Assembly: GCA_945901025.1 (NCBI GenBank)
Contig: CAMDJW010000001.1
Span: 310,001 to 374,000 of the forward strand
Source of the DNA: Spirosoma fluviale
GTDB taxonomy: Bacteria > Bacteroidota > Bacteroidia > Cytophagales > Spirosomataceae
Direction of reading: 5' to 3'
DNA: 64,000 nt
The translations under genes and the position numbers were made by a program. Shown here piece by piece: positions 44,599 to 55,647 of this stretch (the first letter of the stretch is position 1; every line of letters begins with the position of its first letter). A model generated the notes under the pieces. That model did not search any database. It was not told where the DNA came from and was given only the letters and a program-made list of their open reading frames with translations.

Positions 44599-46965
44599 AT
44601 GAAAAACTTTTGGTTACGAATTGCTGAAAACATATTAAAATTCAAGTATCAGATTTTAGGAATATTAGTTGTACTAACCTGTACACTAAGTTTTAAAGCC
44701 AGCCAAATTCAACTTAGCTACGAGCTAGCCAAAATTCTCCCAAAATCAGACGAGCGATTCCAACTTTATGAAAATTTCAAAAGTAAATATGGTGAAGATG
44801 GAAATGTCATGGTTATTGGACTCGAAAATGATCAAATATTTTCGCCCAATGAATTTGATGCATGGAATAAGTTAACGAAAGAAATCAAAGGCCAAGCAGG
44901 AATAAAAAATGTACTTTCTATTAGCAATTTACCAGAAGTATATATTGATTCTTTGTCAAATAAATTTTCTACGAGACCATTATGGGACGCTAATTTACCT
45001 ACTACAAAAACTAGATTAGACAGTTTACATGATAAGTTATCTCGATTACCCTTATTTACCGATTTTATTTTTACTCAAGATTTTAAAGTGCACCTAATGC
45101 TAATCACATTAGATCAGAAAACGATTAATAATAAAAATAGAATTCAACTAGTCAAGCACATTAAAAATTTAGGTGATCAGTATTCGACTAAAATGGGCCA
45201 TTCCGTTCATTACTCGGGCATGCCATTCATACGAACGGAATATACATCCCAAGTAACTAATGAACTGGCTATCTTTTTAATCCTCGCTATTCTGGTCACC
45301 TCTGCGATTTTATTTTATTTTTTCAGATCCATTAAGGTTGTTTCCTTTGCCTTGATTGTTATTCTGGTGGGCATCGTAGCATCACTCGCTACCATCGTTT
45401 TATTTAACTTTAAAATTACGCTTCTTTCAGGCCTCATTCCTCCTTTAATTGTTGTCATAGGTGTCCCCAATGTCATATTTTTATTAAACAAATACCATGA
45501 AACCTTTTTGCGCACTCAAAACAAAGAGGAGTCGTTGATTGAAAGTACGTCTAAAATAGGTAGAACATTATTTTTGGCCAATTTGACTACATCCATTGGT
45601 TTTGGAGTATTCGCATTTACTGGATCGGGCTTATTGGTTGAATTTGGAATTGTTGCTGCAATCAACGTCATGTTCACATTTGCTATTTCAGTATTATTGA
45701 TTCCAATCTTCTTTAGTTTTTTATCTCCTCCAGAAGCCAAAGATTTGGCACATTTTGAATCTCCGAAAGTGAGTAAATTTTTATTGCGCGTAGAGGCTTG
45801 GGTATTTAATCACAGAAAATCTATTTATTTATTTGTCGGGGTAATCTTAGCATTTTCTATTTATGGATTGACTAAAATAAAAGCGGTAGGCTATATAGTC
45901 GATGATTTGCCTCAAGATAACGCCATTTACACGGATTTAAAGTTTATTGAAAAGCATTTTAAAGGCGTAATGCCTTTTGAAATATCCATCGACGCACGTG
46001 AAGATGGCCGTGCATTAAGCCCAGAAATTTTAACTAAAATAAAGCGTACTGAAAAAGTAATTGCCGAATACCCAGAATTTACGCAAGGACTTTCCATATT
46101 AACAGCCACAAAATACTTATACCAAGTATCTAGAGGAGGGGATCCTAAATATTTTGTCTTGCCAAGTATCAACGAATTAAATAAATTAACCGCTTTTCAA
46201 AGCAGCTTACAAGGAAAAGACAATTTGGGTAATGGGTTTATCGATGCAAAGAAAAGGTTTACTCGGATTAGTTTTCAGATGCAAGATGCAGGGACAAAAA
46301 GGACAAGAGAATTGTTTGACGAAATAAAACCTAGAATTGACAGCATCTATTTAACAGATACTGAAACAGGCGAATTAAAAAAAGAAGGAGATCCCAACAC
46401 ATTCATTGCCAAAATCACAGGTAATTCTGTCATCTATGCTTTTCAAACAGAATATTTGCAGGTTAATTTAATTGAAAGTACACTCTCAGCCATCTTTCTG
46501 ATTTGCGTTTTAATGGCCTTGTTGTTTAGAAGTTGGAAAATGGTCATCATCTCCACATTGCCTAGCCTCATCCCCCTACTCATTACCGCAGGATTAATGG
46601 GTCATTTTGGTATTGCACTTAAACCAAGTACCATTTTGATTTTTTCAATTGCTTTTGGAATATCAAGTGATGGAACGATTTATTTCCTAACACGCTACAA
46701 GGAAGAATTTGCCAAAAACGCTTTTGATATTAAAAAATCTATCCAAATAACCATACAAAAAACGGGAGTTTCCATGTTTTATACGGCCATGATTTTATTT
46801 TTTGGATTTTTTATTTTTACCGCTTCCACATTTAAAGGAACGCAGGCATTAGGAGTTTTGGTTTCAATCACGCTTCTCATGGCTATGATTTGTAATTTAA
46901 TATTGCTTCCAGCATTTTTGATGAGTCTGAATAAAAAAGAGGCAACTGAACTATTAGAAGATTAA
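44599..46965 (+). CDS. RND-superfamily/MMPL-type transporter
   Basis: The 788-residue protein has an initial transmembrane helix (QILGILVVLTCTLSFK), a periplasmic loop domain, then a cluster of five helices (about 218-380), a second anchor (LFVGVILAFSIYGL), a second loop and a final cluster (about 625-775). This two-fold repeat is the RND/MMPL architecture. The nearest families export lipids, hopanoids or hydrophobic molecules (HpnN, MmpL) and include patched/SSD proteins. It starts four bases after ispD, so a link to isoprenoid-derived envelope lipids is possible but only inferred. Confidence 0.85.
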   Translation: MKNFWLRIAENILKFKYQILGILVVLTCTLSFKASQIQLSYELAKILPKSDERFQLYENFKSKYGEDGNVMVIGLENDQIFSPNEFDAWNKLTKEIKGQAGIKNVLSISNLPEVYIDSLSNKFSTRPLWDANLPTTKTRLDSLHDKLSRLPLFTDFIFTQDFKVHLMLITLDQKTINNKNRIQLVKHIKNLGDQYSTKMGHSVHYSGMPFIRTEYTSQVTNELAIFLILAILVTSAILFYFFRSIKVVSFALIVILVGIVASLATIVLFNFKITLLSGLIPPLIVVIGVPNVIFLLNKYHETFLRTQNKEESLIESTSKIGRTLFLANLTTSIGFGVFAFTGSGLLVEFGIVAAINVMFTFAISVLLIPIFFSFLSPPEAKDLAHFESPKVSKFLLRVEAWVFNHRKSIYLFVGVILAFSIYGLTKIKAVGYIVDDLPQDNAIYTDLKFIEKHFKGVMPFEISIDAREDGRALSPEILTKIKRTEKVIAEYPEFTQGLSILTATKYLYQVSRGGDPKYFVLPSINELNKLTAFQSSLQGKDNLGNGFIDAKKRFTRISFQMQDAGTKRTRELFDEIKPRIDSIYLTDTETGELKKEGDPNTFIAKITGNSVIYAFQTEYLQVNLIESTLSAIFLICVLMALLFRSWKMVIISTLPSLIPLLITAGLMGHFGIALKPSTILIFSIAFGISSDGTIYFLTRYKEEFAKNAFDIKKSIQITIQKTGVSMFYTAMILFFGFFIFTASTFKGTQALGVLVSITLLMAMICNLILLPAFLMSLNKKEATELLED

Positions 46966-46969
46966 ATTG

Positions 46970-48151
46970 ATGCATAAAGAAGAAAGTATCTATTCACTAG
47001 CATTTTGGCTACTATGTTTAAGTAATTTCTTGTTCTGTGCCAGTTTCTCCATGATTATTCCTGAGTTACCCGATTATTTAGCTAGTCTAGGCGGAAGAGA
47101 ATATATCGGATATATTATTGCCTTATTTACTGTAACCGCAGGATTAAGCAGGCCGTTTTCAGGAAAACTAACCGATCACATCGGTCGAATTCCTGTCATG
47201 GCTTTTGGCTCTATTGTATGTTTCATTTGCGGCGGATTATATCCATTAATTCATTCGGTTCAGGGTTTTTTAATCCTTCGATTTTTTCATGGGATGTCGA
47301 CAGGCACTAAGCCAACTGCCACTTCAGCTTATGTAGCTGATATCATTCCTGAATCAAAACGAGGTGAAGCACAAGGTGGATTAGGCATATTTACTGCCAC
47401 TGGTATGTCGATTGGCCCTGTAATTGGCAGTTTTTTGGCCAAAGAATTAGGCCTGCGTGAAATGTTTTGGATATCATCCCTTTTTGCCCTGTTGTCTATT
47501 TTGATTTTAACAAGAATGAAGGAAACATTACCTAAATCAAGGAAAAAGCCAATGTCCATTTCGCTCTTTAAAATAGGTTGGAAAGATATTTTTGAACCCA
47601 AAATAATACCTGTATTCTGGATCATGATTTTAGTGTCATTTTCCTATGGGGTGATTGTCACTTTAGTTCCTGATATTTCAAAAATGATTGGTTGGCACAA
47701 TAAAGGACTATATTTTACCATATTCACCTTGTCATCTATTTTAGTTCGTGTATTTTTTGCTAAATCCTCTGACCAATATGGTCGAATTCCTATATTGTTA
47801 ATTTCATCCTTCTTTTTAATTGCTTCCATGTTTTTGATGGTGCTCCCCTTAAGTTCAATGACTGTTATATTATCGGGAATATTCTTTGGTATTTCTTGGG
47901 GATTTAATTCTCCAACGTTAACCGCATGGACGACGGATTTGGCCTCACCTACACATATTGGCAGGGCTATGGCAACCATGTACATCGCACTAGAAGCGGG
48001 AATCGGAATGGGTGCATTATTAGCTGGAGCATTTTACAAAGGATTAGCCTCTCAAATTCAAATACCATTTTTGCTTTCTGGTATATTTGCCATCATTTCA
48101 TCCTTACTTTTAGTATATTACCGACATAATTGGCTCAAAAATGACCTTTGA
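46970..48151 (+). CDS. Major facilitator superfamily transporter
   Basis: From the ATG at 46970 the protein has 393 residues and about twelve hydrophobic helices. The MFS loop 2-3 motif appears as GLSRPFSGKLTDHIGRIPVM and the half-repeat as SSDQYGRIPILLI. It resembles the bacterial multidrug or sugar-efflux group; the substrate is unknown. The frame begins with an upstream TTG, but the ATG next to it is preferred. It is the fourth gene of the queA-ispD-MMPL-MFS run, and its stop overlaps the following small gene. Confidence 0.88.
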   Translation: MHKEESIYSLAFWLLCLSNFLFCASFSMIIPELPDYLASLGGREYIGYIIALFTVTAGLSRPFSGKLTDHIGRIPVMAFGSIVCFICGGLYPLIHSVQGFLILRFFHGMSTGTKPTATSAYVADIIPESKRGEAQGGLGIFTATGMSIGPVIGSFLAKELGLREMFWISSLFALLSILILTRMKETLPKSRKKPMSISLFKIGWKDIFEPKIIPVFWIMILVSFSYGVIVTLVPDISKMIGWHNKGLYFTIFTLSSILVRVFFAKSSDQYGRIPILLISSFFLIASMFLMVLPLSSMTVILSGIFFGISWGFNSPTLTAWTTDLASPTHIGRAMATMYIALEAGIGMGALLAGAFYKGLASQIQIPFLLSGIFAIISSLLLVYYRHNWLKNDL

Positions 48152-48332
48152 AGAATATTTAATTTCAAAAAAAATCGACCGAAATCTCTTTGAAAATTCA
48201 GATTCAGACTTATTCCATTCATGGGAAACCATGTTTAATCAGATTCATCCCTTAAGCTTTACCGAACAAAATAAATTTATCGTCAATAAAATCAGACGTA
48301 AATTCCCCATTAAAGTGGATCCCTCAACTTAA
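48141..48332 (+). CDS. Small conserved Bacteroidota protein, 63 residues
   Basis: The frame starts ATG at 48141, overlapping the end of the MFS gene by 11 bases, and encodes MTFEEYLISKKIDRNLFENSD followed by LFHSWETMFNQIHPLSFTEQNKFIVNKIRRKFP (given by its ends). Short Bacteroidota proteins ending in SFTxQKLFLINxIRRKF-like sequence are familiar, but no function is known. It is soluble, helical and charged, without signal peptide or membrane segment. Overlap suggests translational coupling to the transporter. Confidence 0.7.
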   Translation: MTFEEYLISKKIDRNLFENSDSDLFHSWETMFNQIHPLSFTEQNKFIVNKIRRKFPIKVDPST

Positions 48333-48426
48333 TTTAAATATAATAATTTCCACAAAAGATAAAACTAAGTCAATATTTCTATGCGTGATTCCCAACCATT
48401 AGAGAAAAACTAGAAATTTGCATTTA

Positions 48427-48434
48427 TAAATTTG
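48427..48434 (+). promoter_or_regulatory. -7 promoter element of gapN
   Basis: TAAATTTG is an exact TAnnTTTG match that ends 10 bases before the ATG, implying a leader of only a few bases. Confidence 0.45.
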
Positions 48435-48444
48435 TAAAATAATA

Positions 48445-50067
48445 ATGAAGGCAATTGAATTAGAACAATTATTTCCAAATCAAGGTCAAATCCCAGCAGA
48501 ATTTGATTTAACTGAACCATTAGAGCAAAAAGAATATTTGGTCAATGGTGAAATGAGAACTTGGACAGGAAAATCACAAGATGTTTGGTCTCCAATTTAT
48601 ATCAAAACTGACAAAGGTTTGGAGCAAAAAAGAATTGGGTCTTATCCTATTACGGAGGCATCTGATGCCATGGAAGTTTTGTATGCTGGAGTAAAAGCAT
48701 ATTCCAACGGCCGAGGAGAATGGCCTTCTATGACCGTTTCAAAACGAATAGAATGTGTAGAAAAGTTTACACAAAAAATGATACAAAAGCGTAGCGAAGT
48801 GGTTAAGCTACTGATGTGGGAAATCGGAAAATCCCTGACAGACTCTCAAAAAGAATTTGACAGAACGGTTCAATACATATATGACACCATTGGTGCCTTA
48901 AAAGATATCGATAGAACTTCATCTACTTTTTTAATTGAGGAAGGAATTATAGGCCAAGTAAGAAGATCGCCTTTAGGGGTTGTTTTGTGTATGGGACCAT
49001 TTAATTATCCATTAAATGAAACCTTTACCACTTTAATCCCAGCTTTAATCATGGGAAATATTGTGTTATTCAAACCACCAAAGCATGGTACTTTATTGCA
49101 TTACCCTTTATTAGAAGCTTTTAAAGACTCATTCCCTCCTGGTGTGATCAACACACTTTACGGCAGAGGGAATGCCATCATACCTCAGTTGATGGAGTCG
49201 GGGAAAATTGACGTCTTAACTTTAATCGGTTCTTCAAAAGTAGCCGATAAATTAAAGAAAATGCATCCAAAAGTTAACAGACTGCGAGCGATTCTTGGCC
49301 TAGATGCCAAAAATGCAGCTATTGTAACCGAAAGTGCTCAATTAGATGTGGCGATCAATGAATGTTTATTAGGTTCACTTTCCTTTAATGGACAAAGGTG
49401 TACAGCCATAAAAATCATTTTCGTTCACAAATCATTAGCCGATGCATTTAACAAAGGCTTAGCCGAAAAAATTGAAAGCCTTAAAGTAGGCATGATGTGG
49501 GATCCAGGAGTTCAAATTACACCTTTACCAGAACCCAATAAACCTGCCTATCTGAAAGAATTAATAGAAGATGCCAAAATGCATGGAGCATCAGTTTTAA
49601 ATCCACACGGAGGAGAAAACTTTAAGTCGATTTTCTTTCCAGCCCTTCTTTATCCTGTGAATTCTAAGATGAAAGTTTGGCATGAAGAGCAATTTGGACC
49701 CGTTGTTCCTGTGGTTCCATTTGAAGATTTAAATACGCCGATTGACTACATTCATGAGTCTTCACATGGCCAACAAGTAGCTATATTTGGAACAGATGTC
49801 GATCAAATTTCTGAATTAATCGATGAAACGGTAAACCAAGTGTCAAGAGTAAATATAAATGCTCAATGTCAAAGAGGACCCGATTCATTCCCTTTCACAG
49901 GAAGAAAAGATTCAGCAGAAGGAACATTGTCGGTGACGGCTGCACTTAGATCTTTCTCGATCAGAACTGTGGTAGCAACAAAAGCAAACCAATTGAATAA
50001 GGATCTAGTTAATCAAATTGTTGAAAACCAACAATCGAATTTCTTATCTACCCGATTTATTTTGTAG
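48445..50067 (+). CDS. gapN: NADP-dependent glyceraldehyde-3-phosphate dehydrogenase (non-phosphorylating, GapN-like ALDH)
   Basis: The 540-residue protein is an aldehyde dehydrogenase with the catalytic cysteine in FNGQRCTAIK and GAPN-type C-terminal features (QRGPDSFPFTGRKDS). FNYPLNE and GNIVLFKPPKHG are the cofactor-site stretches. It should oxidise glyceraldehyde-3-phosphate to 3-phosphoglycerate making NADPH, bypassing phosphoglycerate kinase. An unusual point is that the normal ELGGK motif is replaced by LGLDAK, so the conserved general-base Glu aligns with Gly. A different aldehyde substrate is possible. Confidence 0.82.
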   Translation: MKAIELEQLFPNQGQIPAEFDLTEPLEQKEYLVNGEMRTWTGKSQDVWSPIYIKTDKGLEQKRIGSYPITEASDAMEVLYAGVKAYSNGRGEWPSMTVSKRIECVEKFTQKMIQKRSEVVKLLMWEIGKSLTDSQKEFDRTVQYIYDTIGALKDIDRTSSTFLIEEGIIGQVRRSPLGVVLCMGPFNYPLNETFTTLIPALIMGNIVLFKPPKHGTLLHYPLLEAFKDSFPPGVINTLYGRGNAIIPQLMESGKIDVLTLIGSSKVADKLKKMHPKVNRLRAILGLDAKNAAIVTESAQLDVAINECLLGSLSFNGQRCTAIKIIFVHKSLADAFNKGLAEKIESLKVGMMWDPGVQITPLPEPNKPAYLKELIEDAKMHGASVLNPHGGENFKSIFFPALLYPVNSKMKVWHEEQFGPVVPVVPFEDLNTPIDYIHESSHGQQVAIFGTDVDQISELIDETVNQVSRVNINAQCQRGPDSFPFTGRKDSAEGTLSVTAALRSFSIRTVVATKANQLNKDLVNQIVENQQSNFLSTRFIL

Positions 50068-50107
50068 TAATCAATTTGACGCTTGTCGGAAGACATAAAT
50101 GTTAAAC

Positions 50108-50143
50108 AAAAAAAGCCTATAATTAATTTTTAGGCTTTTTTTT
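50108..50143. terminator. Bidirectional terminator after gapN
   Basis: An A-run plus GCCTA (to 50119) pairs with TAGGC plus a T-run (from 50131) across an AT loop, between the convergent gapN and ABC-F genes. Confidence 0.8.
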
Positions 50144-50182
50144 ATGCAAAATACATTTTGGTTTTATCCCAAAATCAGCAAA

Positions 50183-51805
<1,623 letters not shown>

Positions 51806-51817
51806 TTAAATAAGGCG

Positions 51818-51825
51818 CAAAATTA
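51818..51825 (-). promoter_or_regulatory. -7 promoter element of the ABC-F gene
   Basis: The minus strand reads TAATTTTG, an exact match, 21 bases before the ATG at 51796. Confidence 0.5.
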
Positions 51826-51935
51826 CTCATTTTGAACCTAGAAAAAAATCTTAATTTTCATTCCTTTCCCATATTTTTTTTGTTATTTCGACCTTATGGA
51901 CATTTCCTTTACATGGAAATTCAAAAAAACACTTA

Positions 51936-52625
51936 ATGAACGTTGACAATTCGCATGTATTTTTACAGTTTAGTGAGCTCGGTGTTCAATTGAAAAGCGA
52001 ATCGAGTCAAGAGATTGAATTAATCTCATGGGATAAGATCAAAAAAAAGGAATTAGCCTTGATGTCTAAGTTAAAAATTGAAAGACATCAAGTTGACCAA
52101 TTAACCATTGAAATTCTTCATTCCGACTTCTTATTAATTCCTCAGGAATATGACACCAAGCTATATAGAATAGGTTTTTTAGAAAAAGCATTAGGCCAAG
52201 AAGCGCTCAGTGGAAAAGAGATTCACGATCAGCCGGTCCATTGGATTGAATCAAATCTTACCTTTTTAATTCCGAGTGAGTGGAAAGATTTTGCTTCATC
52301 ATTATTTCCACTAGCCAAGATACATTACCGACATATTTTAGGTGAGTTATTGTCCGAAAAAAATCAAGTAAAAAGCAATAACTCCAACCAACTTAATCTG
52401 TATTTACAAGGAAAATTTGCATTTATGTCGCTGTTTTATCAAGGAAAATTACAGTTGGCAAATGTGTTTATGCACCAATCAACCTTGGAATTGGCCTTTT
52501 ATTTACATTCGATAAGAGATTCATTTGATATTTTGTTGACACGCGAAACAGTTAATATTCATAGTTCCGGGGCTGAAAGTGATGCCACGATTCAATCATT
52601 AGCACAATACAACATCCTCATTTAA
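51936..52625 (+). CDS. DUF3822 family protein
   Basis: The 229-residue protein (MNVDNSHVFLQFSELGVQL...) matches DUF3822, a Bacteroidota family with an actin/Hsp70-like predicted fold that is typically encoded beside coaD. It has no signal peptide or membrane helix. The function is unknown; the constant linkage to coaD suggests a cytoplasmic role near CoA synthesis or rRNA modification (rsmD is often in the same group). coaD starts two bases after its stop. Confidence 0.78.
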   Translation: MNVDNSHVFLQFSELGVQLKSESSQEIELISWDKIKKKELALMSKLKIERHQVDQLTIEILHSDFLLIPQEYDTKLYRIGFLEKALGQEALSGKEIHDQPVHWIESNLTFLIPSEWKDFASSLFPLAKIHYRHILGELLSEKNQVKSNNSNQLNLYLQGKFAFMSLFYQGKLQLANVFMHQSTLELAFYLHSIRDSFDILLTRETVNIHSSGAESDATIQSLAQYNILI

Positions 52626-52627
52626 TT

Positions 52628-53092
52628 ATGGCAAATAATAAAATTGCTTTTTTTCCCGGCTCCTTTGATCCTTTCACCAAAGGACATCAAGATATTGTTT
52701 TGCGTGCTTTGCCTTTATTTGATGAAATAGTCATTGGAATTGGTCAAAATTCGAACAAGGCTCGTTACTTTTCTTTGGATAAAATGAAAGGCTATATTGA
52801 ACAAACATTTAAGGGGAAACCCGTTAGAGTAGTCACTTATCAAGACCTTACGGCTAATGTAGCCAAGGAAGTGGGTGCAAAATTTATCATTAGAGGCTTA
52901 AGGAATACGACTGATTTTGAATATGAAAACTCTATTTCTCAGGTAAATAGACATATTAATCCCGAGTTAGAAACTGTTTTTTTAATTACATCTCCCCATC
53001 TAGCTCCTATTTCATCGACCATTATACGCGACTTGCATCGATATGGCAGTAAGATAGATGATTATTTACCTTATGATTTAAATGGAATTTGA
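52628..53092 (+). CDS. coaD: Pantetheine-phosphate adenylyltransferase
   Basis: The 154-residue protein has the nucleotidyltransferase signature FPGSFDPFTKGHQDI (HxGH appears as KGHQ), IRGLRNTTDFEYE and the C-terminal ISSTIIRDLHRYG. It makes dephospho-CoA from 4'-phosphopantetheine and ATP. Its last 22 bases overlap the 3' end of the convergent NUDIX gene, an unusual overlap for convergent genes. Confidence 0.96.
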   Translation: MANNKIAFFPGSFDPFTKGHQDIVLRALPLFDEIVIGIGQNSNKARYFSLDKMKGYIEQTFKGKPVRVVTYQDLTANVAKEVGAKFIIRGLRNTTDFEYENSISQVNRHINPELETVFLITSPHLAPISSTIIRDLHRYGSKIDDYLPYDLNGI

Positions 53093-53766
53093 AGAATTGA
53101 TATGCGTTGAATAACATACCTGATTGAGCTATAGGTATTCGAAAGGGCTATTTTATTCATGTCGGTTTGACTCAACCATTCCACTTTTTCTATATTTTCT
53201 TCTTTTTGAGGAATCAATTTATGCTTCTGATTTGTATGCATCATATACCACTTAGTTCTTTTCAGAACACGCTGATTCTTGTGTGTGTAAGTATGGTAAG
53301 TCGTGCATAATTTGAATTCCAATTTGGCCTGTACATTACATTCTTCTTCGACTTCTCTTACAGCTGCTACTTTAAAGGATTCATTTTTCTCCAATTTCCC
53401 TTTGGGCAGATCCCATTTCCCTAGTCGATAGATCCACAATAATTTATTTTCCTCGTTAAGCACAACCCCTCCTGAGGCTTCAATCAGCGAATACAAACTG
53501 ATTATTTTTTGTTTGAACGCTTTTTTGTTATCGACTAAAATATACAATGAGTGGAAATCTAATTTAAATTGGTGTAAATCTTCGATGATTTTTCCCATTT
53601 GGACCAAGGAAACATTAAGCAAACAAGTGTGTCCTTTAAACTCTTTAATCTTAATTGGCTTTAATCTGGCATCAATAATTAAATCATAATCTTCTTTCAA
53701 AGGCAGATCATTTTTTTTAGAAAGATTACTTATTCGGATTGGGCGATCGTCAATGAAAATTATCAT
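53071..53766 (-). CDS. NUDIX hydrolase with an extra N-terminal domain
   Basis: The 231-residue protein has a Nudix domain from about residue 97, with the box GKLEKNESFKVAAVREVEEEC: G-x5-E-x7-R-E-x-x-E-E is intact, but the usual final Gly is Cys. The upstream 90 residues (FIDDRPIRIS..., YDLIIDAR) form an extra domain without a recognised match. The substrate cannot be predicted. Its 3' end overlaps the convergent coaD by 22 bases. It is transcribed away from pyrE. Confidence 0.85.
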   Translation of the reverse strand: MIIFIDDRPIRISNLSKKNDLPLKEDYDLIIDARLKPIKIKEFKGHTCLLNVSLVQMGKIIEDLHQFKLDFHSLYILVDNKKAFKQKIISLYSLIEASGGVVLNEENKLLWIYRLGKWDLPKGKLEKNESFKVAAVREVEEECNVQAKLEFKLCTTYHTYTHKNQRVLKRTKWYMMHTNQKHKLIPQKEENIEKVEWLSQTDMNKIALSNTYSSIRYVIQRISILQIPFKS

Positions 53767-53831
53767 GCGTAATTATCTCAGTTAATTTTATCAAAATTAG
53801 AATTAAATAATGAAAGATGAACTGAAAAAAG

Positions 53832-53839
53832 TATTTTTG
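53832..53839 (+). promoter_or_regulatory. -7 promoter element of pyrE
   Basis: TATTTTTG is an exact TAnnTTTG match 26 bases before the ATG at 53866. It overlaps a GTG that would otherwise open a longer frame. Confidence 0.55.
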
Positions 53840-53865
53840 TGGGAAAGAAAAATAGAAAAATATTT

Positions 53866-54504
53866 ATGGAGAATTTAAGTATTCAACAAGAAGTAGCCCA
53901 GCATTTATTACAAATCAAAGCCATCCAACTCAGACCCGATGAGCCATTTACATGGGCATCAGGCTGGTATTCACCTATTTATTGCGACAATCGTATTTCT
54001 CTTTCATTTCCAGAAGCTAGAACTTATATCAAAAATAGCCTGTCAGCGGTTGTTAAAGCCTACTTTTCTGAAGTCGACATTATCGCTGGTGTAGCTACTG
54101 CAGGTATTGCTCAAGGCGCTTTAGTGGCAGATTATCTAGATTTACCCTTTTGTTATGTAAGACCAGAGCCTAAAAAACATGGTATGGGAAACCAAATCGA
54201 AGGATCCATTCAGCCTGGCCAAAAGGTCGTTTTAATTGAAGATTTAATCTCCACCGGAGGAAGTTCGCTAAAAGCTGCAGAAGGCCTTGTGAATGCCGGA
54301 GCAAAAGTTTTAGGGATGGCTGCTATTTTTACTTATGGTTTTGATATTTCTGTTCAAAATTTCAAGAACGCCAATATCCCATTTTACGCATTAAGTAATT
54401 ATGATGTCCTCATCGATGAGGCCGTAAAACTTAACTACATTTCAGATTCCCAATTAGTAACTTTACAAGACTGGAGATTGAATCCAAGTGGATGGCGAAA
54501 ATAA
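53866..54504 (+). CDS. pyrE: Orotate phosphoribosyltransferase
   Basis: From the ATG at 53866 the protein has 212 residues and begins MENLSIQQEVAQHLL. It has FTWASGWYSPIYCDNR, the PRPP loop VVLIEDLISTGGSSLKAAEGL and FCYVRPEPKKHGMGNQIEG (substrate loop). It makes orotidine monophosphate in pyrimidine synthesis. A longer GTG-initiated frame (53839) starts on the last base of the promoter box, so it is not used. The stop is one base from the end of convergent dprA. Confidence 0.96.
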   Translation: MENLSIQQEVAQHLLQIKAIQLRPDEPFTWASGWYSPIYCDNRISLSFPEARTYIKNSLSAVVKAYFSEVDIIAGVATAGIAQGALVADYLDLPFCYVRPEPKKHGMGNQIEGSIQPGQKVVLIEDLISTGGSSLKAAEGLVNAGAKVLGMAAIFTYGFDISVQNFKNANIPFYALSNYDVLIDEAVKLNYISDSQLVTLQDWRLNPSGWRK

Positions 54505-54505
54505 T

Positions 54506-55615
54506 TCATTTGATTACGTAACGATGCCCAGGAAGTGCTTTTAAAATACCCTGAAATTCTAGATTTAATAAAATAGTAGCTAATTGGCCCATATTTTTTT
54601 GAAGTTGCCATGCAATTTCATCCAAGGGAATTTCTCCTTTTTTATGTATCAGCGAAAGTACCTCTGATTCTTCCGCCGTATAACGATTCCATTGCAAGTT
54701 TTTATTCCGATGAATAATATCCCCACTTATTTCCCAGTTCAACTGAGCACATAAGTGATTCCAATCGGTGTAAATATTGGCCTTATGCTTTTGAATTAAA
54801 AGATTGCAGCCTTCTGAAAATAGTTTGTCAAGATTTCCTGGGACCGCAAAAACCTCCCTGTTGTAATTATTTGCATAATCTGCAGTAATTAAAGCTCCTC
54901 CTCTCTCGGCAGCTTCTACAACCAAGGTAGCATCCGACATTCCTGCAATGATTCGGTTACGTAGAGGGAAAAAACGGGCATCCGGCTTTTGGCGTAAAGG
55001 ATATTCAGATAAAATACCTCCATTTTCAATGATTTTATCCACATATTTTTGATGAGAATTAGGGTAAATCCAGTTAAATCCACCGGCCAAAACAGCCACC
55101 GTATTAATTTTAGCTTCAAGGCAAGCCTTATGTAAAGCAATATCAATCCCATATGCTAAGCCACTAACAAAAGTAATTCCTTGACCTATCGAATCTTTGA
55201 CTAAATCAGAGGTGACTCTTTTGCCATATTCAGTAGCTTTTCGAGTACCCACAACCGCTAAGATTTTTTCAGTATTTAAATCATGATTTCCTTTCCAATA
55301 TAAAACAATGGGGGAATCAAAAATTTGTTTTAAGCGATTGGGGAAATTGAGATCTGTGTAAAATAATATTTCCGTACGTTCTCGCTGGCAGTCAAGCCAA
55401 ATTGACTCTGCCTGACTAATTAATCCCGATTGATGAATGGCGGAAGATAAAACTGGACCTATTCGAGGAATTTTCAATAATTGCGATCGAGTCGATTTGA
55501 AAATATCTTTCGCCGTTCCCATATAAGACATGAGCCTTCTTGCATTAATGACCCCTATTTGTGGAATAATAGATAAGGCAATTTGGAAAATTTTCTCTTC
55601 GTCAGTGGTAGGCAT
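54506..55615 (-). CDS. dprA: DNA-processing protein DprA
   Basis: The 369-residue protein has a short N-terminal helical/SAM-like region (LKIPRIGPVLSSAI), a central Rossmann-like DprA core with VVGTRKATEYGKR, FVSGLAYGIDIALHKACL, TVAVLAGGFNWIYP, FPLRNRIIAGMSDATLVVEAAERGGALITA (given by its ends, about residues 215-245) and a C-terminal winged-helix domain. DprA loads RecA on incoming single-stranded DNA during natural transformation. It lies between pyrE and the MerR gene. Confidence 0.95.
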   Translation of the reverse strand: MPTTDEEKIFQIALSIIPQIGVINARRLMSYMGTAKDIFKSTRSQLLKIPRIGPVLSSAIHQSGLISQAESIWLDCQRERTEILFYTDLNFPNRLKQIFDSPIVLYWKGNHDLNTEKILAVVGTRKATEYGKRVTSDLVKDSIGQGITFVSGLAYGIDIALHKACLEAKINTVAVLAGGFNWIYPNSHQKYVDKIIENGGILSEYPLRQKPDARFFPLRNRIIAGMSDATLVVEAAERGGALITADYANNYNREVFAVPGNLDKLFSEGCNLLIQKHKANIYTDWNHLCAQLNWEISGDIIHRNKNLQWNRYTAEESEVLSLIHKKGEIPLDEIAWQLQKNMGQLATILLNLEFQGILKALPGHRYVIK

Positions 55616-55647
55616 ATAGATAAATTATGCCTCAATCTACGCTCTTT

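Noticed and set aside
53839-53865. GTG-initiated extension of pyrE
   Set aside because: The GTG uses the last base of the promoter element; PyrE proteins begin at the internal ATG.
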